DNA of 64,000 nucleotides from Desulfonatronum sp. SC1 (GCF_003046795.1 NZ_PZKN01000004.1:1-64000); one strand, 5' to 3'. Shown: positions 1 through 8,379, numbered from the stretch's first letter. Notes: generated by a model not told the origin, from the letters alone. Numbers and translations: made by a program.

Positions 1-162
1 ACAATGCAGCAGATGCGCACACTCCATTCATGTCTTTGTTGGAATGCCGGGGCACGAAAAGCGACCCGCAAGCTTGAGGAACCAAGCGACGCCCAGGCCC
101 AGATACTGAAGGCCATGGGCTACGGAGTGAGCAGTGGGGTCTTACAGGAATTGGCGACTTAA
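1..162 (+). CDS. C-terminal end of a transposase (IS1634/IS4-like), cut by window edge
   Basis: The first reading frame is open from base 1 to a TAA at 160-162 and gives 53 residues. The stretch RKATRKLEEPSDAQAQIL followed by a GYGVSSGVLQEL-like end resembles the C-terminus of IS1634/IS4-type DDE transposases, which often end in a KLEEP-x-Q-x-x-IL motif. This is from memory of the family, not from a search. The catalytic part lies outside the window, so activity cannot be judged. It marks the left edge of the accessory patch at 1-4850. Confidence 0.4.
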   Translation, partial: TMQQMRTLHSCLCWNAGARKATRKLEEPSDAQAQILKAMGYGVSSGVLQELAT

Positions 163-220
163 CACACCGAAATCACTTGCGTTTTCAAAAAAAATGACGT
201 TCAATCTGTTAAACTCCTGT

Positions 221-248
221 CAATCATCAACTTTCAATCATCAACTTT
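221..248. repeat. 14-bp tandem duplication in the leader before the membrane protein gene
   Basis: The unit CAATCATCAACTTT occurs twice head to tail at 221-234 and 235-248, followed by a partial third copy. The surrounding gap (163-313) is AT-rich and holds no gene that I can see. The sequence at about 263-295 resembles 35924-35956 upstream of radA, which suggests a low-level dispersed repeat. Confidence 0.6.
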
Positions 249-313
249 CAACAACTTTGTTTGCAAAATAACTTTTGCACCAAACTCCCAAGCTCTTGCA
301 AGGACGACGCACC

Positions 314-1510
314 ATGAAAAAATCCGGATTACTCTCTGAAGCAGCTCTTGCGTTTGAAGTGGTTATCCTGATCACGGCGGGATTGATCGCATTGCTGGCC
401 GGCATCCTGCTTTTCCCCGTCCAGCAAGGGCTGCTGCCATACTACGAGAACGGTCTGTACGGCCTGTTTCTGGTTCTTTTCGCCTTGCAGATCATTGTCT
501 TGGGAAAAACCCCTTTCGGTGAAGCACGGCGCTCAAAGCCGCTACTTGCAATCGGGCTGCTCATCGCGGCCCTGGGGATTGTCTCCTGTTTTATTCCGGG
601 GATTTTGGGCCAGGCACCCCGGATTCTGCTGTTCATCTGTTTCGGTCTGGGCGGTTTTTCCCTGCTTGTGCAGCTCTTTGTTTCCAAGGACAAATACCGG
701 GCCTGGAAACAGCATGGGGGTGTTTTTCATCATCTGATCCTGGGATGCGCGGCGGTGTATGCCTTGTCCATGGTGATCGGCCTGATCGTCCTGCTCCCCG
801 GAGCCCTTGCCCCGCAAGTGACCGCCGTTGTCGTCATATTGTACGGATTATCACTCATCTATCTTTCCTGCGCACTGGAAAAAGTCTGTCGCATGTATCC
901 GGAAGCCCAGGCATCCGGCGGGGGAGAGGGAGAACTGTCAACTGACAAGGCCATGATCCTCCTGTTCTGCCTTTTCATGGTGCTTCTTGGCCTGCTGCTG
1001 ATTCCTGTGAGTCTGGGCCTGCTTCCTTTTGCGCCTGGCGCGCAGTTGGGGCTTTTACTGCTGCTCTTCGCCCTCCAGATGATGGCCCTGGGCAGCACGC
1101 CCATCGGCCCTTTTCCGCGGACCTGGCTGTTGTTTATCCTGGGTCTGGTGGTTGCGTTCCTCGGGACGGTGTCCTGCATCATTCCGGGGTTCCTGCTTTT
1201 CCAGCTCACGCTGCTCGTGGGCGTGCTGAATATCTGTGGAGGCGCCGCGACAATCGCAAGAGTGTTCATCCCGTTGTTCAAAAAACCGGACAAGCCGCGA
1301 GAGCCCGTGCCGCCCATCCTGGTCAGGCTTTTTGCGACGCAACTGACGTTGGGCGTGTTGGCGATGCTTTTCGGTACATCCATGCTTGTCTCGAACATGA
1401 TTCCCGCCCTGATCGTGGGCATTATTCTCGCTTCCAACGGGTTCGTCCTTTTGTACCTGCTACGGATTCTGGTTCAAATCGACAGGATCAAGGCCGAGGC
1501 CCGGGAATAG
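314..1510 (+). CDS. Polytopic membrane protein with an internal duplication, unknown function
   Basis: The start at 314 is chosen because AGGA lies 12 bases upstream and MKKSGLLSEAALAF opens a hydrophobic protein of 398 residues. The protein is nearly all membrane segments. Two halves repeat. Near residues 26-100 the order is a LLAGILLFPV-like helix, GLLPYY, a FALQIIVLG helix, then VSCFIPG. Near residues 225-300 it is LLGLLLIPV, GLLPF, FALQMMALG, then VSCIIPG. This looks like an ancestral tandem duplication. I do not recognise the family and see no catalytic motif. It stands alone: the next gene is 270 bases away and has its own promoter. Confidence 0.75.
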   Translation: MKKSGLLSEAALAFEVVILITAGLIALLAGILLFPVQQGLLPYYENGLYGLFLVLFALQIIVLGKTPFGEARRSKPLLAIGLLIAALGIVSCFIPGILGQAPRILLFICFGLGGFSLLVQLFVSKDKYRAWKQHGGVFHHLILGCAAVYALSMVIGLIVLLPGALAPQVTAVVVILYGLSLIYLSCALEKVCRMYPEAQASGGGEGELSTDKAMILLFCLFMVLLGLLLIPVSLGLLPFAPGAQLGLLLLLFALQMMALGSTPIGPFPRTWLLFILGLVVAFLGTVSCIIPGFLLFQLTLLVGVLNICGGAATIARVFIPLFKKPDKPREPVPPILVRLFATQLTLGVLAMLFGTSMLVSNMIPALIVGIILASNGFVLLYLLRILVQIDRIKAEARE

Positions 1511-1624
1511 CCGAAAATGTCGCATCAGGTCTTGTTCTCGAACCGCAAAATCAGGAACGGCCCTGTATGCGCTTTGGACAGGCAGGTGTCAGACAAGCCA
1601 AGCCAAACAACTATTGCCAGGAAT

Positions 1625-1639
1625 GTTGGCGCTGCCAAC
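1625..1639. promoter_or_regulatory. Inverted repeat GTTGGC-GCT-GCCAAC, candidate enhancer site
   Basis: A perfect 15-bp inverted repeat with 6-bp arms lies 75 bases before the -24 element of the sigma-54 promoter at 1715. That is where an activator of sigma-54 RNA polymerase usually binds. The second pentapeptide gene has nearly the same repeat at 57620-57634 with nearly the same spacing, which is the main evidence that it matters. Confidence 0.6.
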
Positions 1640-1714
1640 TTTCCTGGCGCAAACCTCTGGCGAGTTTTGCTTAACCACTTTAAATAATATCTTGAAATTG
1701 CAATACTTTCAACG

Positions 1715-1730
1715 TGGCATGGAACGTGCT
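1715..1730 (+). promoter_or_regulatory. Sigma-54 type promoter before the first pentapeptide-repeat gene
   Basis: TGGCATGGAACGTGCT has GG at 1716-1717 and GC at 1728-1729, exactly ten bases apart, matching the -24/-12 spacing that RpoN needs. It lies about 50 bases before the ATG at 1779. The same 16-mer with one change is present at 57711 before the paralogous gene. The -12 box reads GTGC instead of the more usual TTGC. Confidence 0.7.
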
Positions 1731-1778
1731 GTCCAGTATGGCAACATCATCAACATTCAACCGATACGGAGGCATCTC

Positions 1779-2360
1779 ATGAACATCTGGAGCAAAAAGC
1801 TGTTCACAACCGCGGCAATGGCTGCCCTGGTCTGCCTGCTGGGCATGGGCCGGGCCGGGGCGTTTGAGCAAGCGGACCTGGACAGACTGCTGCAGACAAA
1901 TTCTTGTCCTGGCTGCAATCTATCCAAGGCCAACCTGTCCGGGGCCGACTTGAGGGGGGCTAACCTTGCAGGGGCCGACATGCCCCACATCAACCTCTCC
2001 GGGGCCGACTTGAGGGGGGTCAACCTTGAATCGGCAATTCTGTACAGAGCCAACCTGTCCGTCGCCAACCTTGAAGGGGCCGACATGCCCTCCTCCTACC
2101 TGTCCGACGCCGACTTGAGGGGGGCCAACCTCAAAAAGGCAAATCTGTACAGAGCCGACCTGTCCGACGCCAACCTGTCCGGGGCTCATTTGCAAGGTGC
2201 CGATATAGGCGGATGCAAATGTTACAATGCCAACCTGGACGGGGCCAATCTGCAGGGAGCCACTATTCATAGGGCCGAACTGGCTGGCGCCAGCCTGTCC
2301 GGGACAACATGGTATTCTGGCAGAATATGCGCCGAAGGGAGTGTGGGGCGTTGTAATTGA
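1779..2360 (+). CDS. Secreted pentapeptide-repeat protein
   Basis: The start at 1779 follows GGAGG at 1768-1772 and gives a 193-residue protein. Residues 1-28 form a signal peptide (MNIWSKKLFTTAAMAALVCL then a GRAGA cleavage region). A short CPGC motif precedes about 25 consecutive A(D/N)LxG-type pentapeptides (NLSGADLRGANLAGADM and so on), which should fold as a right-handed quadrilateral beta-helix. A short Cys-containing tail (CKCY, ICAEGSVGRC) ends it. Many pentapeptide proteins are cytoplasmic, but this one should be exported. It is a paralog of the gene at 57768, with the same signal peptide and upstream region. The molecular role is unknown. Confidence 0.85.
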   Translation: MNIWSKKLFTTAAMAALVCLLGMGRAGAFEQADLDRLLQTNSCPGCNLSKANLSGADLRGANLAGADMPHINLSGADLRGVNLESAILYRANLSVANLEGADMPSSYLSDADLRGANLKKANLYRADLSDANLSGAHLQGADIGGCKCYNANLDGANLQGATIHRAELAGASLSGTTWYSGRICAEGSVGRCN

Positions 2361-2424
2361 ACGTGAGACAGCCGCCTTCTGAAAAAATACTGACGGGCGG
2401 GTCGGAAGAATTCATCATCAATCA
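2361..2424 (+). repeat. Diverged 62-bp repeat, copy 1
   Basis: The sequence after the pentapeptide gene (AGACAGCCGCCTTC, then a region ending ATCATCAATC) aligns with 4787-4850 at roughly 70 percent identity by eye. The translations keep VRQPPS, then GS, then F-IN, so it may derive from a coding segment. Each copy sits just after a small secreted-protein gene. Confidence 0.5.
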
Positions 2425-2442
2425 TCAGGAAGGAGCATCACT

Positions 2443-3285
2443 ATGGAAGAAAGAAAGCGTTTTTTTCAGAGCAAGGTCGCCGTCATCACCGGCGCGTCCA
2501 CGGGAATCGGACTGGGACTGGCCAGGAAACTCCTGGAGAGCGGGGCCGAGGTGTTTCTGTCAAGCCGAACCGCGGCGCATATCGCCGAGGCCGCCGTGTC
2601 ACTACGGCAGTATGGGGACAAAGTGCATGCGCAGGTGCTCGATGTCCGTGAAGAAAAGGCCGTGACCGACTATATGGACTATGTGGCCGCCCGCGGTCCG
2701 GTGGATTATCTGTTCTGCAATGCCGGCGTGGGTTACGCCCTCCCCTACGCCGACGTCACGCAACGCGAGGACTGGAACACCATTTTCGACGTGAACGTGT
2801 TCGGAGTCGCCAACTGCGTCCATGCCATGCTTCCTCATCTTCTGAAACAGAAAAGCGGTCACATTCTGATCACTTCATCGGTTGCGGGCATATCTCCGCT
2901 CCCCTATCAGACGGTCTACGTCGCCAGTAAATACGCTGTTTACGGTTTTGCCCGGTGCCTCAGATATGAACTCGAGGAAAAAAATATCAAGGTCTCGGTC
3001 ATCTGCCCCGGAGCGGTCGCGACGAACATCTTTTACCGGGGCCTTGATTATTCACTGAATTTCGACCTGCCCCAACCTCCCAATGCTATTGACATAGATC
3101 AGTCCGGAAACGAGATTCTCGACGGCATCCAAAACGGGCAGGAGGTTATCCCCGTCAATGACGATGCGCGTGAGCTGTATAAAAACATTTGCGCGGGCAA
3201 TGCCGATGGCGTTGAAGCCTTCTTGCAGGCCGTCAAGGAGATGAATCTGGCAACTTTTCGCAAGGCGGCGGCAATGCAGCAGTGA
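2443..3285 (+). CDS. Short-chain dehydrogenase/reductase (SDR)
   Basis: A 280-residue classical SDR, preceded by AAGGAG at about 2430. The Rossmann cofactor motif TGASTGIG is at residues 16-23. NAG lies near residue 90, the catalytic Ser is in TSSVAG near 146, and YVASK supplies Tyr and Lys near 159-163. PGAVATN follows, as is usual. Arg in SSRT after the second strand suggests NADP(H). The C-terminal 70 residues are unusual for a minimal SDR and may set substrate choice. The substrate cannot be told. The neighbours are secreted proteins and do not suggest a pathway. Confidence 0.85.
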   Translation: MEERKRFFQSKVAVITGASTGIGLGLARKLLESGAEVFLSSRTAAHIAEAAVSLRQYGDKVHAQVLDVREEKAVTDYMDYVAARGPVDYLFCNAGVGYALPYADVTQREDWNTIFDVNVFGVANCVHAMLPHLLKQKSGHILITSSVAGISPLPYQTVYVASKYAVYGFARCLRYELEEKNIKVSVICPGAVATNIFYRGLDYSLNFDLPQPPNAIDIDQSGNEILDGIQNGQEVIPVNDDARELYKNICAGNADGVEAFLQAVKEMNLATFRKAAAMQQ

Positions 3286-3340
3286 TGATGTACGAGAAAT
3301 TGTAGTCCAAGCAAACTTCTTTCAACCAAGGAGGAACGTC

Positions 3341-3790
3341 ATGAGGAAAATGTGGAGCAAGATTTTCACAACAGCGGCCCTGACCTTCATGCTCTGCCTG
3401 ACCGGACTGGTCATGACCGGCCAAGCCCAGGCCCAGCGGTTCGTGGACAATGGGAACGGGACGGTCACGGATACGGTGACCAATCTGATGTGGACCAAGC
3501 ATTCCGCCCCGTTCGCCGAAATTTAATGGCCTGAAGCGACTGCAGCGGCAGACTCTTTCAGCATCTCCGGTATTGACGGCTGGCGTCTGCCGAGCAAGGA
3601 AGAACTCGGTGACTTATACCGTGCAATGCAGGGCGGACATCCATTCACCGGGGACCATTCGCGCCTCTACTGGTCCAGCGAGGCCGCCTCGGACTACCGC
3701 GCGTGGAGCGTGCATATGAGTGACGGCAGCATGGGCGAGTACCTCAGGTTCTACAACTTCCTCGCCTGGCCGGTCCGCAACGTACAGTGA
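3341..3790 (+). pseudogene. DUF1566 (Lcl-type) secreted protein broken by one in-frame TAA
   Basis: The frame opens after AAGGAGG at about 3329 with a signal peptide (MRKMWSKIFTTAALTFMLCL, cleavage near AQAQ). RFVDNGNGTVTD and LMWTK follow, the start of a DUF1566 domain. A TAA stands at 3524-3526. Beyond it the same frame runs on to TGA at 3790 and still encodes DSFSISGIDGWRLPS, GGHPFTG, LYWSSE and WPVRNVQ. These match the intact paralog at 58663 throughout, where the stop position is Thr. One nonsense change with otherwise preserved coding suggests a recent mutation, a sequencing error or readthrough. The family is often found in secreted adhesin-like proteins. Confidence 0.8.
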
Positions 3791-3990
3791 GGTGCTTGGG
3801 AGCTTTGGTTGTTCTGAATACTGGGCTTTTTGGCGAGATGAGGCTGTCCAAGGCGCAGCCTCCGAGGCCCATATTTGCGATTTAGCCCCATGCCCTGGCG
3901 GTTGGCAGAGGCAAGAGATTGGATGCGACGAAAAGAATCGGCAACAGAATGTATTCGGCTTCCTGTCACTCAACGAAAATGGAGGTGGAG

Positions 3991-4413
3991 ATGAGAAACA
4001 AGGCATTGATTTTTTTAATGACGATACTTTTTCTGGGCGCTTCCCATGCATCAGCATTTGAGGCAACGATCAGCAATCCGACGGATCATCTCGTATTTGT
4101 CGATGGGTATGGCGTGGCGCCCGGCACGGACCACAGTGAACTGGCCATGACCATTGGTTTGAATCCCAAAGAAACCTTATCCCTGGATTTCATGCACTAT
4201 GTTCCTTCCGGTCTGACTGGGAGAATATATGTGAGCAATAGTCATCAAAGTGAATGGCTGCAAATCAGGCCGGTTACGATCCAGGGAGGTGACACGGACG
4301 GAATTTCCAATTTTACTCCTTTGTCTGGAAATACATCATGGGATATTTGCTGGAAAGCAGGGACAGTTGCACTTCCCATCAAGGACAATCAATACGGCTT
4401 CTGCAAAAAGTGA
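3991..4413 (+). CDS. Small secreted protein, unknown
   Basis: The start at 3991 follows GGAGGTGGAG and opens a clear signal peptide (MRNKALIFLMTILFLGASHA, cleavage before FEATISN). The mature part has about 120 residues, looks beta-rich and carries two Cys (DICWKAG and YGFCKK near the C-terminus) that could form one disulfide. An earlier in-frame ATG at 3919 lacks a ribosome site. I do not recognise the family. The gene ends 9 bases before the next start, so the two are probably co-transcribed. Confidence 0.75.
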   Translation: MRNKALIFLMTILFLGASHASAFEATISNPTDHLVFVDGYGVAPGTDHSELAMTIGLNPKETLSLDFMHYVPSGLTGRIYVSNSHQSEWLQIRPVTIQGGDTDGISNFTPLSGNTSWDICWKAGTVALPIKDNQYGFCKK

Positions 4414-4422
4414 GAGGAAAAG

Positions 4423-4755
4423 ATGAAAAAAATCGTGCTGGTAGTTATCCTCGTTGGTTTTGGCGCAGGAATCTTGATGACGAATTTTTATCATGACTCG
4501 GCATCTGCATACAGATTTCAGAATTCTGCTTTGCAGGCATTTTTCGACGTGTTCCAGCCGCGTGAATCCCATGCCCAGGCAGCACCGCCTCCGTGCGAAT
4601 ACTCATTATCGGACGCCTATCAGATGTGCCGGACCGGATGCGATGGATGGTACTACTACGGCATGGAGCGGGAATCATGCAAGTCCGGATGCATGTGGAT
4701 GTGGCAGAATGTCAGAAACGGCAACCATCCATCCAATTGCCACTTTCGAGACTGA
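4423..4755 (+). CDS. Small secreted protein with twin CX3C motifs
   Basis: 110 residues, with GAGGAAAAG just before the ATG. The N-terminus is a membrane anchor or signal segment (IVLVVILVGFGAGILM). After a linker the mature part has six Cys at 58, 69, 73, 86, 90 and 106. Two CX3C motifs (CRTGC and CKSGC) are 12 residues apart, the spacing of a disulfide-bonded helical hairpin. The protein at 58261 near the other copy of this gene set also starts and ends its Cys region with CX3C. The function is unknown. Export to the periplasm and oxidation there are inferred. Confidence 0.7.
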   Translation: MKKIVLVVILVGFGAGILMTNFYHDSASAYRFQNSALQAFFDVFQPRESHAQAAPPPCEYSLSDAYQMCRTGCDGWYYYGMERESCKSGCMWMWQNVRNGNHPSNCHFRD

Positions 4756-4786
4756 TTCCCGGCCATTGCCCCATGCGGAGTGGTAT

Positions 4787-4850
4787 ACGTCAGACAGCCG
4801 CCTTCCGTGAAACTAGTGATGGACGGTTCGGTGGTATTCACCATCAATCC
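4787..4850 (+). repeat. Diverged 62-bp repeat, copy 2
   Basis: Aligns with 2361-2424: both contain AGACAGCCGCCTTC and end CATCAATC. It lies in the gap between the CX3C gene and the convergent PilZ gene. No other function is visible. Confidence 0.5.
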
Positions 4851-4890
4851 CAGACCAGGGGGCGCATGGACATGGGATACTCATTCCGGG

Positions 4891-6711
4891 CTAGAATGCA
4901 TCGCGACGTCTGAGCAACGCGGCGAAAATTATCCGGCTCAACTCGTGACAACCCAGGTCTTGGATTGGCCACCAGCTCAGCTTTCCGGATTTGGATCGGA
5001 CGGCCTCGGCCTGGAACTGCAATCCGGCGCGCAAGGCGTCCTCGCCCTGTCGTAAGCTGACAAGTCGAAAGGAAAGTAGAACGTCTGAGCTGTTGCGCTT
5101 GCTGGAAGTCCGGCGAAAATGAAGCACGCCGGATGGAGAGCACCCAGAGGCGTACACCGCCATGACCGTTTCTCGTACGCTGATCGAGTTGACCGTGAGA
5201 CACGCGCCTCCGGCTGAAATGTCTTCCAGCCAGGTTGACGAGGATATCCCGGAATAAAGGGCCACGGGCTCCCCGGATTCGGCCAGAGTTTCCACATTCT
5301 CCGGCAGCCCTGCAAGCCCGAGGTGGATGTGAGCGGACTGCATCGGCAAAAGGTCCGCGGCCACGCGAGGGTGTTTCCGATCCAGGGGAAAAACGTCCTG
5401 GATGGGCTCCACGACCAAAGCGGTGGTGTTTGTAGATACCGGCTTGACGTGCCTGAGGCTGCATGTACAGGCATAGAAACGCTGGTCCTGGTGCTTATGT
5501 GGAATAGAGAAGCGAAAAATCAGCGTTTCGCGAGTAGCCGCCTCACACCGGGCTTGCTCCGACGAGGGGACGATGAGCAGCAGGTACCTGTCTTTCAGCC
5601 CTCCCATGCGGCAAACAAACCCTGGAGCCGAGGGCCCTGACTCTGGAGCAAACTCCAGGGACACCTTGGCGTTGAGTGGAATTTTTTCAAGAATCAGGCG
5701 ACTGTGGTACGTCCGCGGCTGGCCGCCTGCCTGGTCTTCGTCCGCAAGCCGCTGGACAGGAGGTCGATTTCGAGGATTTCGTTCCTTCTGAGCCAGATGA
5801 TCTCGCAGCTTGTTCCGCCAGTAGATCATGGCCAGCGATTTCACGAAACCAGGTTGCATCAGTTTTTCGTGTCTGAAATGGCTGGCCGGGAATGATGCGG
5901 CGTTCCCCTTGATGAAAGTGGCCCGAAAGAATTCGATCAGTTCCTGAACGGAATTGTTTTCCAGACAGGGGAAGCCATCTTGCCAGGCCGCCTTTCGAGG
6001 GTCATGAAAAAAATCGTGCAAGGAAAAAAAGAGCGTGGTATCACCGGAAACCACCACGACATGGGTCTTGAGTGGATCGGTACATGCTTCCTCGTGAAGG
6101 CGCAGAAAGGCATCCGGTATTCTGCTGGTTTTCTTGTTGTCTTGGAGCAACTCAAAACAAGCCTCGCGATGGGCGTTGGTCCCGAAATTTTCCAGACAAA
6201 AAGTCCCGGCCATGGCCAGCCGATGACGCAGCGGCATGGCCATGCAATCAGAACCTTTTTGAAAAACAGGGTTTTCCTCCCAGAAAACGTATTCCTTTTC
6301 GGCAAGATAACTGTAAAACATGTTCTTCCTCAACACGGATCGCTGCTGGTCGAAAAAAACCCGGTCTATTTCCAAGGACGCCGCCTGAAGCTGGTCGTAG
6401 TTCAGCCACAAGACCATGCTGTCCAGGATGTCGTGCCAGGCTTCGGAGTGGTTGAGATAGGATTTCAGCGGCTCGCTGCCGCCGTGCTTGTCGCCGTCGT
6501 CCCGGAAGGTGTTTACCAACCAGTCGGGCAAAGGCTTGAGGCCGACGTGCCGGTCAGCGGGACAACCGGCAAGAATCCGTCCCAGAAGACGTTCGATACG
6601 CTGCGCGAGGTTGAGTCCATCGGCGTCATTTCCGAGTAGCCATCCTCGTTGCTCGAGCCGTTTCAGAAGATCGCCCACGAAATCTTCATGTGGGGTGATG
6701 GGTGGGGTCAT
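4891..6711 (-). CDS. PilZ-domain protein with a large unrecognised N-terminal region
   Basis: A 606-residue protein. Near residues 450-580 lie the two hallmarks of a PilZ c-di-GMP receptor: an RKHPRV arginine motif and DISAGGACL, matching the D/N-x-S-x-x-G motif. The first 430 residues match nothing I know. They are hydrophilic, rich in aromatic and charged residues, with no signal peptide or membrane segment, so the protein should be cytoplasmic. By analogy with other PilZ proteins, the C-terminus may sense c-di-GMP and control the N-terminal part. It converges with the gene at 4423 and is divergent from tmk. Confidence 0.7.
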   Translation of the reverse strand: MTPPITPHEDFVGDLLKRLEQRGWLLGNDADGLNLAQRIERLLGRILAGCPADRHVGLKPLPDWLVNTFRDDGDKHGGSEPLKSYLNHSEAWHDILDSMVLWLNYDQLQAASLEIDRVFFDQQRSVLRKNMFYSYLAEKEYVFWEENPVFQKGSDCMAMPLRHRLAMAGTFCLENFGTNAHREACFELLQDNKKTSRIPDAFLRLHEEACTDPLKTHVVVVSGDTTLFFSLHDFFHDPRKAAWQDGFPCLENNSVQELIEFFRATFIKGNAASFPASHFRHEKLMQPGFVKSLAMIYWRNKLRDHLAQKERNPRNRPPVQRLADEDQAGGQPRTYHSRLILEKIPLNAKVSLEFAPESGPSAPGFVCRMGGLKDRYLLLIVPSSEQARCEAATRETLIFRFSIPHKHQDQRFYACTCSLRHVKPVSTNTTALVVEPIQDVFPLDRKHPRVAADLLPMQSAHIHLGLAGLPENVETLAESGEPVALYSGISSSTWLEDISAGGACLTVNSISVRETVMAVYASGCSPSGVLHFRRTSSKRNSSDVLLSFRLVSLRQGEDALRAGLQFQAEAVRSKSGKLSWWPIQDLGCHELSRIIFAALLRRRDAF

Positions 6712-6883
6712 TGGTTAAGGTGCTTGTGTCAAGCGCTGGGTCAGCCTGCTTTGCGCGCCATGATTCAGGATGGTTGTTGACGTTTCAAGGTCATGCTCGT
6801 CATAATGCGTTTGTCCCGTTACAACATTCTTTTCAATGAATAGCCATCGTTCAACCAGATATCAAGCTTTAACCGGATAAACC

Positions 6884-7534
6884 ATGTTCATCACCTTTGA
6901 AGGCATCGAGGGCAGCGGCAAGAGTACGCAGAGCCGGATGACGTTCGACCATCTCCAACAGCGAGGCGTTCCGGCGCTCTGGACGCGGCAGCCGGGAGGC
7001 TGCGACCTGGGGAGCCGGTTGCGGGCCTTGCTACTGGGCCGGGAAGGCGACGGGCTGACGCCGCTGAGCGAATTGTTCCTGTACCTGGCCGACCGGACCC
7101 AGCACGTGGCCGAGGTCATCCGCCCGGCCCTGGCCGCTGGCACGGTGGTACTCTGCGACCGCTTCACGGACTCCACCGTGGCGTATCAAGGCTACGGGCG
7201 GGGCCTGGACGTGTCCCTGATCCACCGGCTCAACGCCGTGGCCGTGGACGGCTGCCTGCCCGATCTGACCCTGATCCTGGACCTGCCCGTGGAAACCGGC
7301 CTGAACCGGGCCCGAACCCGCAACGCGGACCAAGGCCAAACCGAAAGCGAAGGCCGGTTCGAGGCCGAAGAGACGGCCTTCCACCAACGCATCCGGGACG
7401 GCTACCTGACTTTGGCCGCGGATAATCCGGACCGCTACGCCGTGATTCCGGCGCAAGGCGACCCGGAAGAGGTCTTTGGGCGGGTTTGGCCGATGGTGTG
7501 CTCCAGGCTGGGAATCGCCGAGCATCTGCTGTAA
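6884..7534 (+). CDS. tmk: Thymidylate kinase
   Basis: 216 residues, the usual length. The P-loop GIEGSGKST is at residues 7-15, the DR(F/Y) motif is DRFTDSTVAYQGYGRGL near 90-105, and the lid region has RARTRN. The enzyme phosphorylates dTMP to dTDP for DNA synthesis in the cytoplasm. The gene stands alone between the divergent PilZ gene and the convergent methyltransferase, with only 15 bases between the two stop codons on that side. Confidence 0.95.
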   Translation: MFITFEGIEGSGKSTQSRMTFDHLQQRGVPALWTRQPGGCDLGSRLRALLLGREGDGLTPLSELFLYLADRTQHVAEVIRPALAAGTVVLCDRFTDSTVAYQGYGRGLDVSLIHRLNAVAVDGCLPDLTLILDLPVETGLNRARTRNADQGQTESEGRFEAEETAFHQRIRDGYLTLAADNPDRYAVIPAQGDPEEVFGRVWPMVCSRLGIAEHLL

Positions 7535-7549
7535 GCCTCGAAACCGGCG

Positions 7550-8098
7550 TCAATCGCTCGGTTTCCGGGCCACGATCCGGGCCATTGCCCGGTCCGGGTC
7601 GTTGAGGACGCCCTCGAACCGATGCAGCACCTCCCAGTCCCTGAACCACTCCTCCAACTCTCCCGGTTTGAGCAGGTGATCCGGATTGCGCGGGGGGCCG
7701 AACTTGGGCTGGTCCACGGTGAAGGTCTCGTAGATCACGTATCCGCCAGGGCGTACGGCCCGACGTATTTCCGGGATCAACGGCCTGTGCAGATACCGAA
7801 AGACCAGCACCGCGCCGAAGGTATTTTCCGGCAACGGCGCTCTGTCCGCTGCCTCCAGATCCGTCCACCACAACCTGATCCGCACACCCTGGACCCCGGC
7901 CTCCCGCCGCGCCCGTCGCAGGTCTGGCCGGGAGCGGTCGCAGCAAATCACCTCCAGGCCGTGTCGGGCCGCGAATATCCCGTTGCGCCCGTCACCGCAG
8001 GCCAGGTCCAGAACCGGCCCGGGGATGCGGTTCTGGTCAAGCAGAAGTGTCCAGGATTGCAGCAACCCGGATGGCGGGCCTTGCCGTTCATGGCTCAT
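7550..8098 (-). CDS. Class I SAM-dependent methyltransferase, TehB-like
   Basis: 182 residues with the SAM-binding motif VLDLACGDGRNGIFAA near 29-44 and an acidic residue at the end of strand 2 (CCDRS). YLHRPLIPEIRRAVRPGGYVIYETFT follows in two parts typical of TehB/tellurite-type methyltransferases. The real substrate is not predictable. It converges on tmk and has no other gene in its unit. Confidence 0.8.
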   Translation of the reverse strand: MSHERQGPPSGLLQSWTLLLDQNRIPGPVLDLACGDGRNGIFAARHGLEVICCDRSRPDLRRARREAGVQGVRIRLWWTDLEAADRAPLPENTFGAVLVFRYLHRPLIPEIRRAVRPGGYVIYETFTVDQPKFGPPRNPDHLLKPGELEEWFRDWEVLHRFEGVLNDPDRAMARIVARKPSD

Positions 8099-8158
8099 CG
8101 CGCCTCCCTTTCTTCACTCTTCAATTTCGTGCCCCGCGCTCAACCGCCGGATGCGTCG

Positions 8159-8213
8159 GGTGTGTCGGATGTGCCGACTGTGCCGACTGTGCCGACTGTG
8201 CCAACTTTGTCGG
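8159..8213 (+). repeat. 9-bp tandem repeat (about six units)
   Basis: A unit close to TGTGCCGAC is repeated with small changes in the gap upstream of the heat-shock genes. No gene is visible in 8099-8379. Besides this repeat, the gap holds the promoter at 8307 and an imperfect palindrome at 8282-8300. Confidence 0.7.
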
Positions 8214-8306
8214 ACACTTCATGTCGCAGCAACAAAAGACTTGCAATCATCTGCAACTCCAGAAAATAATTTGCTGTTTTTGACGAAAAATTTTCTCGTC
8301 ATTATC

Positions 8307-8334
8307 TTGACAGCCTCTTTCCCATGTTTAGATA
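8307..8334 (+). promoter_or_regulatory. Sigma-70 type promoter of the hsp20 cluster
   Basis: TTGACA at 8307-8312 and TAGATA at 8329-8334 are separated by 16 bases, with the first hsp20 ATG 46 bases further on. An imperfect palindrome (GACGA arm, AT-rich middle, TCGTC arm) at 8282-8300 abuts the -35 box and could be an operator. I see no CIRCE element. Confidence 0.6.
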
Positions 8335-8379
8335 GAAAACCGTAAGGCAACACTCATCTTGCACAAGGAGGTATATAGC

